Positions 34,476-45,119 of a stretch of 64,000 nt of DNA are shown here, one piece after another. The stretch lies in contig CATQJL010000112.1 in NCBI GenBank assembly GCA_958299035.1, positions 42,350,833 through 42,414,832 on the forward strand. The letters run 5' to 3'. A model generated the notes under the pieces. It was given only the letters and a program-made list of their open reading frames with translations. It was not told where the DNA came from and made no database searches. The stretch's first letter is position 1; each line of letters begins with the position of its first letter. The position numbers were made by a program, and so were the translations under genes. Source of the DNA: Cylicocyclus nassatus. Its lineage: Eukaryota > Nematoda > Chromadorea > Rhabditida > Strongylidae.

Positions 34476-35156
34476 CAGGGTGTCCCAAAAGTAAGTACAC
34501 ACTTTTCAATCGCTAATATCTCTCTTCTCAATGGGTCTTTTTTGACCATTCAAGCACCATTCTGTAGAGGAGGCTTCAACTTAGGTTTAAAGTATTGATC
34601 GAGTACCGAGCAGAGCCTCTTCTTTACTGTGGGATTACGGTAATAACTTCCAGCATGTGGAACCGTCGTGAAATATGCCATCTGACAAAATTTTTTCAAA
34701 AAATGTGAAAAATCGTGTACTAGGGTTTTCATGCGCGCTGATTCCGCTACACGACTTCTTACGAGTGTTTTCAGCTGTTTTGACTGTGTGATCACATTTC
34801 TGACAAATACTGGAAATTCGGTTATTATGGTTTACCGGTGATAACTTTGGAAAGAAGCATTACAGTAAAGTGGAAATCTCATATTCGAATTCAGCGGAGT
34901 CCATTGGCCTAAGAGTTTTTGGCTTGTTTAGTTTTGTTTCGAGGCAGAATATGGCTTCCAATGCTCTGAAATCTTGCAGTAATCTTGAAGTTCTTGCAGT
35001 AATCCTACAGTAATGAATAGCAATCGGTCATTCGCTCGATACTGTAAATCTAAATTGAAGCCTCCTCTACAGAACGGTACTTGAACGTCGGAAAAAGACA
35101 CAGTGGAAAGAGGGATATTAAATTGAAAAGTGTGTACTTACTTTTGGGACACCCTG
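34476..35156. mobile_element. Mariner-type MITE (CAGGGTGTCCC ends)
   Basis: Ends are CAGGGTGTCCCAAAAGTAAG and its exact complement CTTACTTTTGGGACACCCTG, both flanked by TA. The arms continue TACACACTTTTCAAT / AATTGAAAAGTGTGTA. The subterminal ACCATTCTGTAGAGGAGGCT is mirrored by GCCTCCTCTACAGAACGGTA. It is about 680 bp with no transposase. Confidence 0.85.
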
Positions 35157-35234
35157 TAATTTCCGATGATCTTCGAACCAAAGAACTCGAAAAAATTGTG
35201 TAATGAAATCATATTTTAAATAAAGATAGAACTA

Positions 35235-36138
35235 GCTCAGAATGCAAAAACTCGATTTTGAGATTTTGTGCTAATCCGGGCATATTCAAAATGCTGAATC
35301 CGAAAATGCACATTAGAGGGCGCGAAAACGACGAAAAGGGGCTTTAAAGGCAGTGTCCGGGCAAAAACTCGATTTTGAGATTTTGTGCTTACCCGGGCCT
35401 TTTCGCTATGCTGAATCCGAAAATCCACTTTGGAGAGCGCGAAAACGACGAAAAAGGGCCCTAACACAGGGGGGAAATCAGCAGGTGGGCGGGGCTTTCC
35501 CCAGTGCGATTTCACGCTCCTGGCTCCCGGAGCGATTTTCTCGATTCCGCTGCCGTCCTAACATCGCTACCGGTCAAGTGCGAATGATTGACTTAAAACC
35601 GGAAGCGAGAAGTTCGCTCCGGAAGCCGGGAACGTGAATTCGCAGTGGGGAGGACCCCGCCCACCTGCTCATTTCCCTCCTGTGTTAGAGCCGTTTTTCG
35701 CCTTTTTCGCGCTCTACGATGTGCATTTTCGGATTCAGCGTAGCGAATAGGCCCAAGTAAGCACAAAATCTCAAAATCGAGTTTTTGCCCGGACACTGCC
35801 TTTAACGCAGGAGGAAAATCACAAATGGGCGGAGTCTTCACCACTGCGGATTCGCGCTCCAAGCTTCCGGAGCGATCTTCTCGGTCCCGATTTTAAGTCA
35901 TGCATTTGCACCTGGCCTGTGGAGATCTCAATCGGCAGCGGAATTGAGAAAATCGCTTCAGAAGATGGGACCGCAAAATTCACAGTGGGGAAGACCCCGC
36001 CCACTTCTAATTTCCCTCCTGCGTTAGAGCCCTTTTTTGCCGTTTTCGCGCTTTCCAACGTGGATTTTCGAAGTTAACATGGCGAATAGGCCCAGGTAAG
36101 CACAAAATCTCAAAATCGAGTTTTTCCGGACACTGCCT
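35235..36138. mobile_element. AGGCAGTGTCC-family MITE interrupted by a second copy
   Basis: The left part (about 35247-35347) and right part (35802-36138) together align to one family member. They are split by the intact copy at 35348-35801. The right end is CGGACACTGCCT followed by TTAA. The left terminus has lost or diverged in its first 15 bases. The split point is a TTAA, now duplicated on both sides of the inner copy. Confidence 0.85.
35348..35801. mobile_element. Intact AGGCAGTGTCC-family MITE (inner, younger copy)
   Basis: Starts AGGCAGTGTCCGGGCAAAAA, ends GGACACTGCCT, flanked by TTAA at 35344-35347 and 35802-35805. The arms include GAATCCGAAAATCCACTTTG / ATGTGCATTTTCGGATTCAG and GGTGGGCGGGG / CCCCGCCCACC. 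It is about 454 bp, close in length and sequence to 8557-9008. Confidence 0.9.
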
Positions 36139-36416
36139 TTAACACATTGACGACAATGTGACCCACATGGTGGGTCATGCAATGACTGAGGTTTCGGAAG
36201 TTCTGTTATGCTTTATTCTTAGGAATTACTTCCGCGTTTCTTAGCTGCTTCTCAAAATCACTGTAGGGATACTGCAGATGACGGCCTGCTTGGTTCCAGC
36301 TAAAAATACTCAACTTACTGTAGAAGGCACTGTCCCACAAGGCAGACAGCTAAAAATGCACGCTGTCGTCAACGTGTTAAAATTCGGTAAAAAGCCATGT
36401 TCTGCGACTCATACAT

Positions 36417-37051
36417 ACATGGTGTCCCGAAAAAATATGCTCACTGTTTGATCATTGATATCTCTCTCAAACTACTTAATTTCTCTCGTTGACCTCTTGG
36501 TATTTCTGTAGAGCTGCACAGTTTGGATTGATAGTATAAGGCGAGATCTCAGCGTTACTGTAACTCACCGAATACTCGCCTTTAGTGTAGAGTAAGAACA
36601 GCATATTGGCTTCTTGTTGATTAGCTGAGAACTAAAAAACAACAAAACCTTTTAATAGATTTTGGAGGTGCTGACTTCTCACGAAGATGTCAGATATCTC
36701 TGTACAGTGAATGAAGCAGTTCTGATGGTGTGGTCAGTTTTTGACGGAATTTGGAAGTACTCTTTTCGGTATATCTGACATAAGTTTGCATCTCTGATAA
36801 CCTGCAATAATTATGCATGGTAGCGACGCTCTTTTAGAGGATTTTCAAGCGAAACTTCATTCCCAAATCTGCGAAACTTTTTAATGTGCCTGCCGTGACA
36901 ATACGATATCGGAGAACAAATCGTGAATTGATTCATACCGTAAACCTAAGCTGAAGCCAAGTCTACCAGATGTATTAAGAGGTCGGCGGAAGCTAATAGG
37001 GCAAGAGAGATATCAATGGCCAAACAAAGGGAAAATTCCTCGGGACAACCT
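36417..37051. mobile_element. Degenerate mariner-type MITE
   Basis: The left end CATGGTGTCCCGAAAAAATA plus TGCTCACTGTTTGATCATTG is clear. The right end is eroded (ATATCAATGGCCAAACAAAG ... TCGGGACAACC). The interior has the TTTCTGTAGAGCTGCACAG motif. Directly beyond it, 37060-37240 resembles another mariner-type end (TTCCGAAAGTAATGTCGC), also seen at about 48948. Confidence 0.5.
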
Positions 37052-37650
37052 TTTTATAAGATTGTTCCGAAAGTAATGTCGCTTCTTCAAATGAACGCCA
37101 CATTTCGTGGCACAAAGATTTCCAAGATTCTACTTCCGTGCAGCGTTTCATCTTCTTCTCTAATGATTATAAACGCACTGCAGCAAAGTCAACGGACTCT
37201 CGGAAAATCAATTAAATCTGCGACCCGTGCTTTTTGAGATGGTCAGATTTCACAATTTTCCGAAATTCTTTTATCAACCCTCCCAAGGAGTTCAAGTGAC
37301 GGATGGATAGAGCAAACCCTACAAGAGACAGCAGGACTTTTTTCTCCCTTCTATAGCTCACCATAATTTTTTGATGAAATTTCTTTCAAAATTACCGGAT
37401 CTTGGCAGGCCTACGTCAGACACAAACGCAACACACAGCAATATACCCTATAGAAACTCTCCTTTAACAAACTGACTTCCTCATAAGCCAGAGCTCCAGA
37501 CATTTTCGCCAATTTTCGCTCCACTTCATTTCACTTCTACATGGCATATAGATTTAACAACATAGATAAGACTGAGTCTACCAGTATTGCCGATTTGACA
37601 TAATTTATTTAGAAGAAATCTCTCAAGAACTATATGCAAAAGAGGTGACT

Positions 37651-40600
37651 TCATGACGAGATCGCAGCTTCTGAGGACGATTGAGACATTCCGTTGCGCT
37701 CGTAATTTACCAGTCTTGTCCCAACAAGGTACCTAAAATGATTACTACAAATGACCAAAATTAGAAGCCGAGCAACAAAAACTGATGCAAATATCTTGTA
37801 GTGGCTAGCAGATTCGAGCTCAGTGAAGATTTGAAGTAAAGATCTCGCGCGGTACCACCATCGTAAGTTAAGCTGCTGTTACTAAAGGTCTCAGAATCAC
37901 TAAGCATAACCTACTTCTCATTCCTAATGTTCTCCGCAAGCCCTTGAATTTTGTTCAGCTGCCATCGCAAGAAGCTAACCACCAATAGGATGATCAAGCT
38001 GCTCGGAAAACAGTATCGCAGTACAATAACACTTTCTTCAAGAGGTGCACCTAAAAAAGAATTCTGGAAGCAAGGTAAAAATATGAACCATTTTTTGCTT
38101 TTCTTTGTCGTTCCTGCACAGATCTCATGTAAAAATCAGTCTCTTCACCTGTTTGAAATTTTCACTCATTTTGCCTTAAGCAGCTATCTGTAGGTGATTC
38201 CTACAACGGGCTACTTTCGCTACTTTTCGGACTTTTTCGATCAACATCTATAATCAGCTCTCTCTTTTTGCAATGTTATCTGCGATCTTTCAGAAAAGAA
38301 GAAGTTGGCAAATTCACAAGCAACTCACTCCGCATCTACCTTATGCTGAGCTATACCACTAATGTAAGGCAACTTGCTCGTGTGAACTAAAGACAAATTG
38401 ATGATGGTCAATGTGAATCGAACAGTCTTGAAGGCAATATCTCGGCGGAATTTCGTTTTCCAGATTTTCACCTCTTCGGAGCCTTTTCGCCAATCGGAAT
38501 TCATATCTGGGCTATTTCAGCGCAAATGAAAATGAAAATGGCGAAAATGAGCTATTTCCGAGTTTCCTAGGTCCGCAATCACTGGAGAAGTGGGCGATGC
38601 CCGGAACGAGGGAGGCAGGGCGCTTTTTTCCTGTGTATCTTCACTGAATGCGGACCTGGAAATCTTCGGAAGCACATTTTGGCCATTTTCAAGCTCTGAG
38701 AAGCCCAGAGATGGATTCTTCACGTAAGGTTCCTAGAAGGTAAAGAACTGGAAAACGAATTTCTGCCGAGACACTGCCTTTAAGTCTACATTAAGATTTC
38801 CATAAAAGTGCAGTGAGATCAAATGGCTGAGCAAGGAGGTTTTTTATGATAAGGTGATGGATTATTTGCATTTTACCGTAGAAGCTTTGAATGGAAATGG
38901 AAAGATTGAGAACCTCGCAATGAACACCTACTTATTTTGACCGATATTCTCATTTCACTACGTGTATAGTGGAAGAAATGACTTCCAATGAATCAGGTCA
39001 TGTCAATTTTTTCAAAGCATGCAGAAAGAACAAAGTCGGAAAGAACAGATTAACGTGATCGAATAAGAAAAAATACATGATTCAAAAAATTACCTGTTAC
39101 AAATATGTACAACCGCGCCACGAGATATGGGAAGGCTAGCAGTGAACTAAGAAAGAGTATTACTGGGATGATAAGCTGCGACAGTATGAAGCGAGCTCGA
39201 AGATTGCGAATCCCATCCTGATAAATCTGAAACAAAGATATTTCAGATGTTAGGAGGCATCAACCAAGCTCTGTTTCTACACGAAAATACTCTTAACTCG
39301 ATTTCTACGATCTTTAACAAAATGTTGCTTTGATCCAAGGGGCCCCTTTCAATAAAGATTATATTCGCGAAAATCTTCATGGACCAAGTATGATTAAGAA
39401 GAATTAGTATGACGTATCGTTTAAAGAAGTCAAACGTCAAAAACAAGTCTCACTCCACTCCTTCCCCCACAATTTACTGAGATCCCACAAAAAGAGTATG
39501 GCTAGAATGAAACAGGACAAAGATAACACACCTGATCGAATACTTGCCGCATCCACCATTCGGGGCCCATCATTACAGCTCCGCAAGCAATTTTCATATG
39601 CAATACACCCATAGCCCAGTCTTGCCACAAAAAGACCAGCGCTGTCTAAACAATTGCGTAGTAGCGAGATTAAGATGGAAAGTTGCATTACTGATGGAAA
39701 GTTGCATTACTGCACCTGTTGGTAAGAAAGCCTCAAGGGTGTGATGACCACAAGTTGAAAGTATGTACCCATAAGCATCGGAATCACAAAAACGACAGGT
39801 ATGCAAATGACTAGCAACCGAAGTGTCTGAAAACCTCATCTTCAACCAAAGTGGATGTACACTTCCAAATATCCATCAAAAAGCCAAGTGTGATGACGTA
39901 GCATTGTTGCTTGAAAAAGACTTTTGTATGAGCAGCAGATGAAAGCTGACCAGATAAATAGAGTTGACAAAGGCTTCTCTCAAATGATTTAGACCGAGGT
40001 GGAACCAATGCAACGTGAGTAAACCCATTTTCACAGACATCCAGCATACATATAAGCCCGTTCCAACCTAGAAGTAGATTAATCAAAGCTCGGATGTTAG
40101 GCTGATAAGTAGAATTATTTAATGACTTACAGTGTAAAGCTCGTGTACATTAGAGTATCCAGTCAGATTGTGAATGATCGCTCTTCCAACAACCACTGAA
40201 CGAACAAATATGAGAGACTACCAATTTCATAAAAGGGTGAAGAAATAGTACCTGGTACAAGGAAAAGTAAGCAGCTTGCAAAACAGCATGTGGCTGCCAT
40301 AGTCGCAAGGAGTAATAGAACTCGGAGAGGGAAGAATCGAGGGCGAATGTAGGGCTGGAAAGCCTGTGGTTCACGAAGAAGCAGCAACGCCTAAGTTTAA
40401 ATGGTTCAATTCCTCAAATTCACTACTCTGCTATGTACCTGGTGTTCAGCAGCCAGTCCACCCGCACCTTGTGCTCCTGCACCATCTTGCTGGTGTTCTG
40501 GATTAGGTAGATCAGGCAGAAGATACCTGCAAATCACCTTCGTAACTGTACATTACACGAATACCAAGATTAGCAATTGTTGGCAAGAGTGGAAAGATAA

Positions 40601-43600
40601 TGACACTTACCTATCCAGACTGAGAGCACCTCCGACATGCACGCACCACCACATCACGATAGTTTTGAGCAAGAATCGTGCTTGCGTTTGTTCCAGTAAA
40701 GCAGGTAGAACCACCTAGAAACATTCTGATACAGATCAGCGATGAGTTTCCAAAACATTACCTGCAAAATCAGAAGCTCCAGCGAAAGTTCACTAAGTGG
40801 AGTGTCAGCCGAAAGGCTCATGTTGTATGGTAAGAGGGACGAGTAAAGTTTCTGCACAATGACCAGAGGAAGATAGACGATGAGAAAGATTGTCGTAAAG
40901 CACAGAGACTAAAATTGAAATGTTGTGCTCAGTTACCAGATATGACGCTTGTGACCGCCGCGATTAGGTTCAGCTACTGTTTGTTCTATATCAGACTATA
41001 TGGGGCAAGCCCTTACTGCACATTTTTGCACTCCTAATCTACATGTTATGCGTTTGTTCAAACTTTGTAATGTGACATACAGTGATGAAAAATTAGTACA
41101 TGAAAAATGGAAGGATAAAAAAATAACGAAATGAAAACTGTGGAGCTTGTTCAATCGACAATGCTCACTACTGGAAGAAATGCGTCAACTCACTGTAGAA
41201 GCCACGAGCCGCCGGAGATGACGAGTGACAGGCAATTCTATCATCTATAAGATAACTTTAGAAACAAGTGAACATCTAGATAATATTTAAACCAGCACCT
41301 CTTGAATGGGATTGAACTCAGGATCATTCAGGTTTCGCATAAACCACAGAACTCCAGGACGCAAGACCTCGCGCAAAAGTAGAACAAAAGAGGCAAAATA
41401 AAATACATAAACCTGAAAAAAAGGAACATAATTTTATTAGTTCATTGATAAAAACTGGATCCGACCATGCCAATCATCCAGTGTATAAATACTGAAGAAG
41501 TAGGTGAGGCTGCGAACGAAGATGCACGAGATGAAAGTGAGGCAGAGAATAGTTTCTATACATAAAAACATTTACTACTGAACAAGAGAGCTTCTAGTTC
41601 TCACCAGCGAGCACAAATCCATCCAACAGCCGCAAATAATTGGAAAGAAGCCTATTTCGATGAGAACCAACAAAAACACTTTTAGAACAAGAAAACAGAT
41701 ACCCAATATGCGATAAACGCTGAAAAAATAAGCCCATTCAATGTCACAAAGTCAAGAGATGACTGACCTTGCTAGTCGTAGAACACCAACGACGTAGTGC
41801 AGAAAATAAATAATTGCAGTGACAGCAACATATCCCGTCAATATTGCAGCTATTGAAGGGAAATAGTGGATGGACTGCATGACCCCAAACTTGCTCAGGA
41901 TATAGAACCCAAGTTTATAAGGTGCATATGCTGCAAGGAATCAAACACTAGCTTCAAAATTTGCGCTAAAAAAAGAGGCTCACCAAACATTATAGTGAAA
42001 AGCGTGTCCAGAGAGATTACCCAAACTACGCGCTCCAGGAAGACAAGGGAGCCGTCCAAACCCAATAACCTCTGCCAAGTCAACTCATCTCCCAATCTAA
42101 ACACAAAGTCAATTCACAATTTTGCGATGACCAGGATTATGTAGTGGGATGAGAATTTTCACGGTTTGGTCTAATCTAGCACATTGAGAGGTATGTATGA
42201 TGGAAATTACCTATCCAGATCTCTCCAGTTGTCTTCAGCAGGTGGAATATCTGGGCCAGGTTGTTCTGCGGCTCTTGGGAGTGGGTTGTCTGGAAACACT
42301 ACCATAAAAACAGTGCGTATGTCTCAGCAGAAAATAAACTATTTTCACATACCCCGCACAAACTCTTGATGATCTCCCACATCATCGAGTACATGCTGAA
42401 ACAATAATTTTTGTATCACTAAGGTACAGCAAACGTTTGACAATACCTCTGCCTCTGCCTGAGCCTCTCCTTCTTCAGGTAGCTCCTCTTCTTCATCTTC
42501 CTCATCTTCGTTGTCGCCCACATCTCCATCGTCCTGAAACATGATGCCGTAAAGCGGGCTATAGGCATGACCGCAACGGCTGACCTGTTCGTTGTTGTTG
42601 TTAGCCAACGCTATCTCCTCTTCATTGGGAGGACGTTCGCCATCGATAACATTTCGATTCGGATCTTCTCCTCGTTCTGGAAAACATCGGCATAAGAAGA
42701 GTCTAGACTAGAAGATTTCCTGGCTTACCGATATTGAGGAAGTCGTGCGGGCCTCCGTGGATGATCTGTTCTCGTAACCAGACTAGCGAAATAAAAGTAC
42801 AGATAAAGATGATGAGAAGGAAACAACCCTAAATACTCTTCATATAATTTGGAAAGAGTGAATAACAATTCACCCAAAAACTCGCCTTGAAAATATCAGG
42901 AAATACATGCTCTGTGCGAAATATACTGATAGGCAGAACTAATATTTCTTGAATGGAAAGATAGAATACTGCGTGATAAATTCTTGCAGCCGTTAGCGGC
43001 ACGACTCCCAGCCAGGAAACGAGTACCATAGTATACACCAGCCATGTTCGCAACATTCTAGCAACATTTACAGCGACCCCTGCAACATATAGGCTATAAA
43101 GGAGCACAGCAAGCTGAAGCGGATCATAGTCTTTGGTTAAGATATTCATTGTAGCAAACTACATGCGATTACCTTTGAGAATTTCCGCTAACGGAAGTGC
43201 TTTCGGCATGTCTTGTCGATAGATGGGTTGAAAGGAATATTTGTAATTGCATAGCTCACAAACTTCCTTTTTACTGCAAAGTTTCACAATTACTTGCATG
43301 AAAACTTTGGTAAACAGTGTGATCAATACCTATATTTCAACCACTCCGTGAGGCACTCCTGATGAACATATTTTATACTTCCGGTACAAAGACATGGGTA
43401 GTATAGATGACCATCATCACCACGACATACCCGGCACATATCTGAAGGAGGCAGTATGCGTAAATTAAGTATCCTTTGCTTTTGATAACATTATGACAGT
43501 GTTGAATCAAGTTATTTTTAGCAGATTTCTGGGCCGTATACTCTCTCATAAGTGTATTTTAGTGCTAACGTAGCGAAAAGTTCAGAAGAAAAAAGGTGAG

Positions 43601-44341
43601 AAGTTGAGATGGTGTTCCGTTAAGAGCAGCATACTATTCGATGCAGTATGAAACGCTGATCCCAAATCTGCCTTTCTTATGTGTTGAGCGCTTCCATATG
43701 AGCACCTTCTTTGCAAGAGAAACAGACTGCAGGTACAAATCTTAATATGCAGTTGCAAATTAAACAATTTTCAACTTGGACCCTATAACAAGATTTAACT
43801 TATCGCTTACCTCGGAACCAAATATGCTGTATATGTATGCGACTGCACTTGTATAGATATTTTTTGGAACAAGTTGTTTTCGCCCACTAGGCGTTCAGCA
43901 GATTGAGAGACGATGAGAGCGTTTTACGCAGCATTAGAGGTATGCAGCTCTTCCGAAAATCACATTTCGACTTTTGACCATTCTCGTGTAGGGGTAAAGT
44001 CTCAACAACCATGAGTACGCTCGCCAAATTATATCATTTTCTACATAATTTTCGACAACATTTTCTGCGGGGCTGCAATTTTTCGGGTGTATTGGGAAAT
44101 AATGCAGCGTTTCCTCCCTGAATTTCGCTTCATTTGTTTCCAAGAAATGATTGATCCATATATGCCTGCATTCGTTGTTCATTTTTTTTGGAGTAAAAAA
44201 GCTCTTACGATGATCATCTGGATCGTCCACAGGCGGAGGAGCAGAAGACGTAGTGGGCCCCATGCTCGATGACGATTCGTTGGCTTGCTCGGCTTGAGAA
44301 TCAGCAGCTTCAGAGCTTCCCGCCCGAGCTGGATTTTCCAT
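37651..44341 (-). CDS. marc-6: MARCH6/TEB4/Doa10-type ER E3 ubiquitin ligase, complete
   Basis: Polytopic ER/nuclear-envelope RING-CH ligase of ER-associated degradation, including sterol-pathway and lipid-droplet substrates in other animals. Twenty-six minus-strand exons join in frame to about 940-944 aa (human 910): 44209-44341, 43330-43441, 43173-43273, 42886(or 42874)-43079, 42729-42828, 42585-42676, 42447-42533, 42353-42395, 42211-42289, 41984-42096, 41768-41930, 41605-41719, 41466-41555, 41299-41412, 41194-41244, 40762-40908, 40611-40714, 40439-40526, 40252-40390, 40131-40195, 39951-40067, 39716-39826, 39532-39645, 39094-39226, 37915-38050, 37651-37732. RING-CH ligands C47, C50, C61, C63, H71, C74, C87, C90; acidic loop from exon 7; conserved [17 protein letters not shown] and [10 protein letters not shown] in the membrane domain; C-terminal element [13 protein letters not shown] spliced-leader-type acceptor (GTTTTTAG) ends at 44382; AATAAA lies about 42 bases after the stop (37604-37609). 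Confidence 0.97.
38432..38779. mobile_element. AGGCAGTG-family MITE inside a marc-6 intron
   Basis: The left end AGGCAATATCTCGGCGGAAT and right end ATTTCTGCCGAGACACTGCC plus T mirror each other, with TTGA/TTAA outside. The arms include GTTTTCCAG / CTGGAAAAC. It lies in the intron between marc-6 exons 24 and 25 (38051-39093), which helps explain that intron's length of about 1 kb. Confidence 0.7.
39674..39711. repeat. 19-bp tandem duplication in a marc-6 intron
   Basis: GATGGAAAGTTGCATTACT occurs twice in tandem within the short intron between exons 22 and 23. Confidence 0.8.
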
Positions 44342-45119
44342 GATGCATCAGTTCAGGAGACAGGAACCAACTCCAAATAGCCTAAAAACTTCATTTTCCA
44401 TGAAAAGCCTGGATCTTCAAACACCACTCATGGAGCGCAGAACGGTTGAGTAAGAAATAAAGATGAACGGTGTTTTGATGAGGAAATGTCACGTAGGAGC
44501 AAGCTTTGGCATTGCGTGGTTTCCTCCAAATATCATTGATAATCACGAATACTAGTGCATCGCAACAACCGAGCTGCTTTTTTTCCGATAAGAAGAAACT
44601 TCGCGTCGCCACACAAGTCCCCAGATAAACGAGAGCATGAAGACACTTGGTTGCAGGTGTTTCAAGCATACAACATTCATCGAAGCACGGAGGCAAAGGT
44701 ATCCGTGACGACAGAACTTTGATCACATGAGAAGCTGCAATCGCGTTGCTTGCTGTTCATGCGCTCGCTGTAGCGTCGTCATTCGAAAATACTTAGCCCT
44801 TCATTCCAATTCCAAGGACATCTTTTGATGGCATAATACAAAGTGATTGTGCACTCAAGACACACCGATAAGGGTGTACTATCGGAACTGGATTGAATGC
44901 TTGGAGCAGGTGATCGATTCAGTTGTCGTTGAAGTCATTCACTGCATATTAGCTGGATTTTTATAGACAGTTTCGGATTTGTTAGTCGGCCAAGGACTAA
45001 TGGAACGGCGATAGTATCCTATTCATTGCTTAGTGGATTTCCCTGATTGGAGCGCAGGTATTCATGGATTTATACATCAAAAGATAGCCTCACATCCATT
45101 ATGCAGGCCCCTCCCCGAG
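44342..45119. promoter_or_regulatory. Shared upstream region of marc-6 and the AFG1L gene
   Basis: The start codons of two divergently oriented conserved genes are about 780 bp apart. Each has its own spliced-leader-type acceptor: GTTTTTAG on the minus strand ending at 44382, and ATTATGCAG on the plus strand ending at 45106. The transcription starts must lie between them unless outron exons extend further. No core motif stands out. Confidence 0.5.

Noticed and set aside
39811..39950. Extra marc-6 exon ([18 protein letters not shown] frame)
   Set aside because: Joining exon 21 directly to 39716-39826 keeps phase and matches the family alignment; this segment is better explained as intron.
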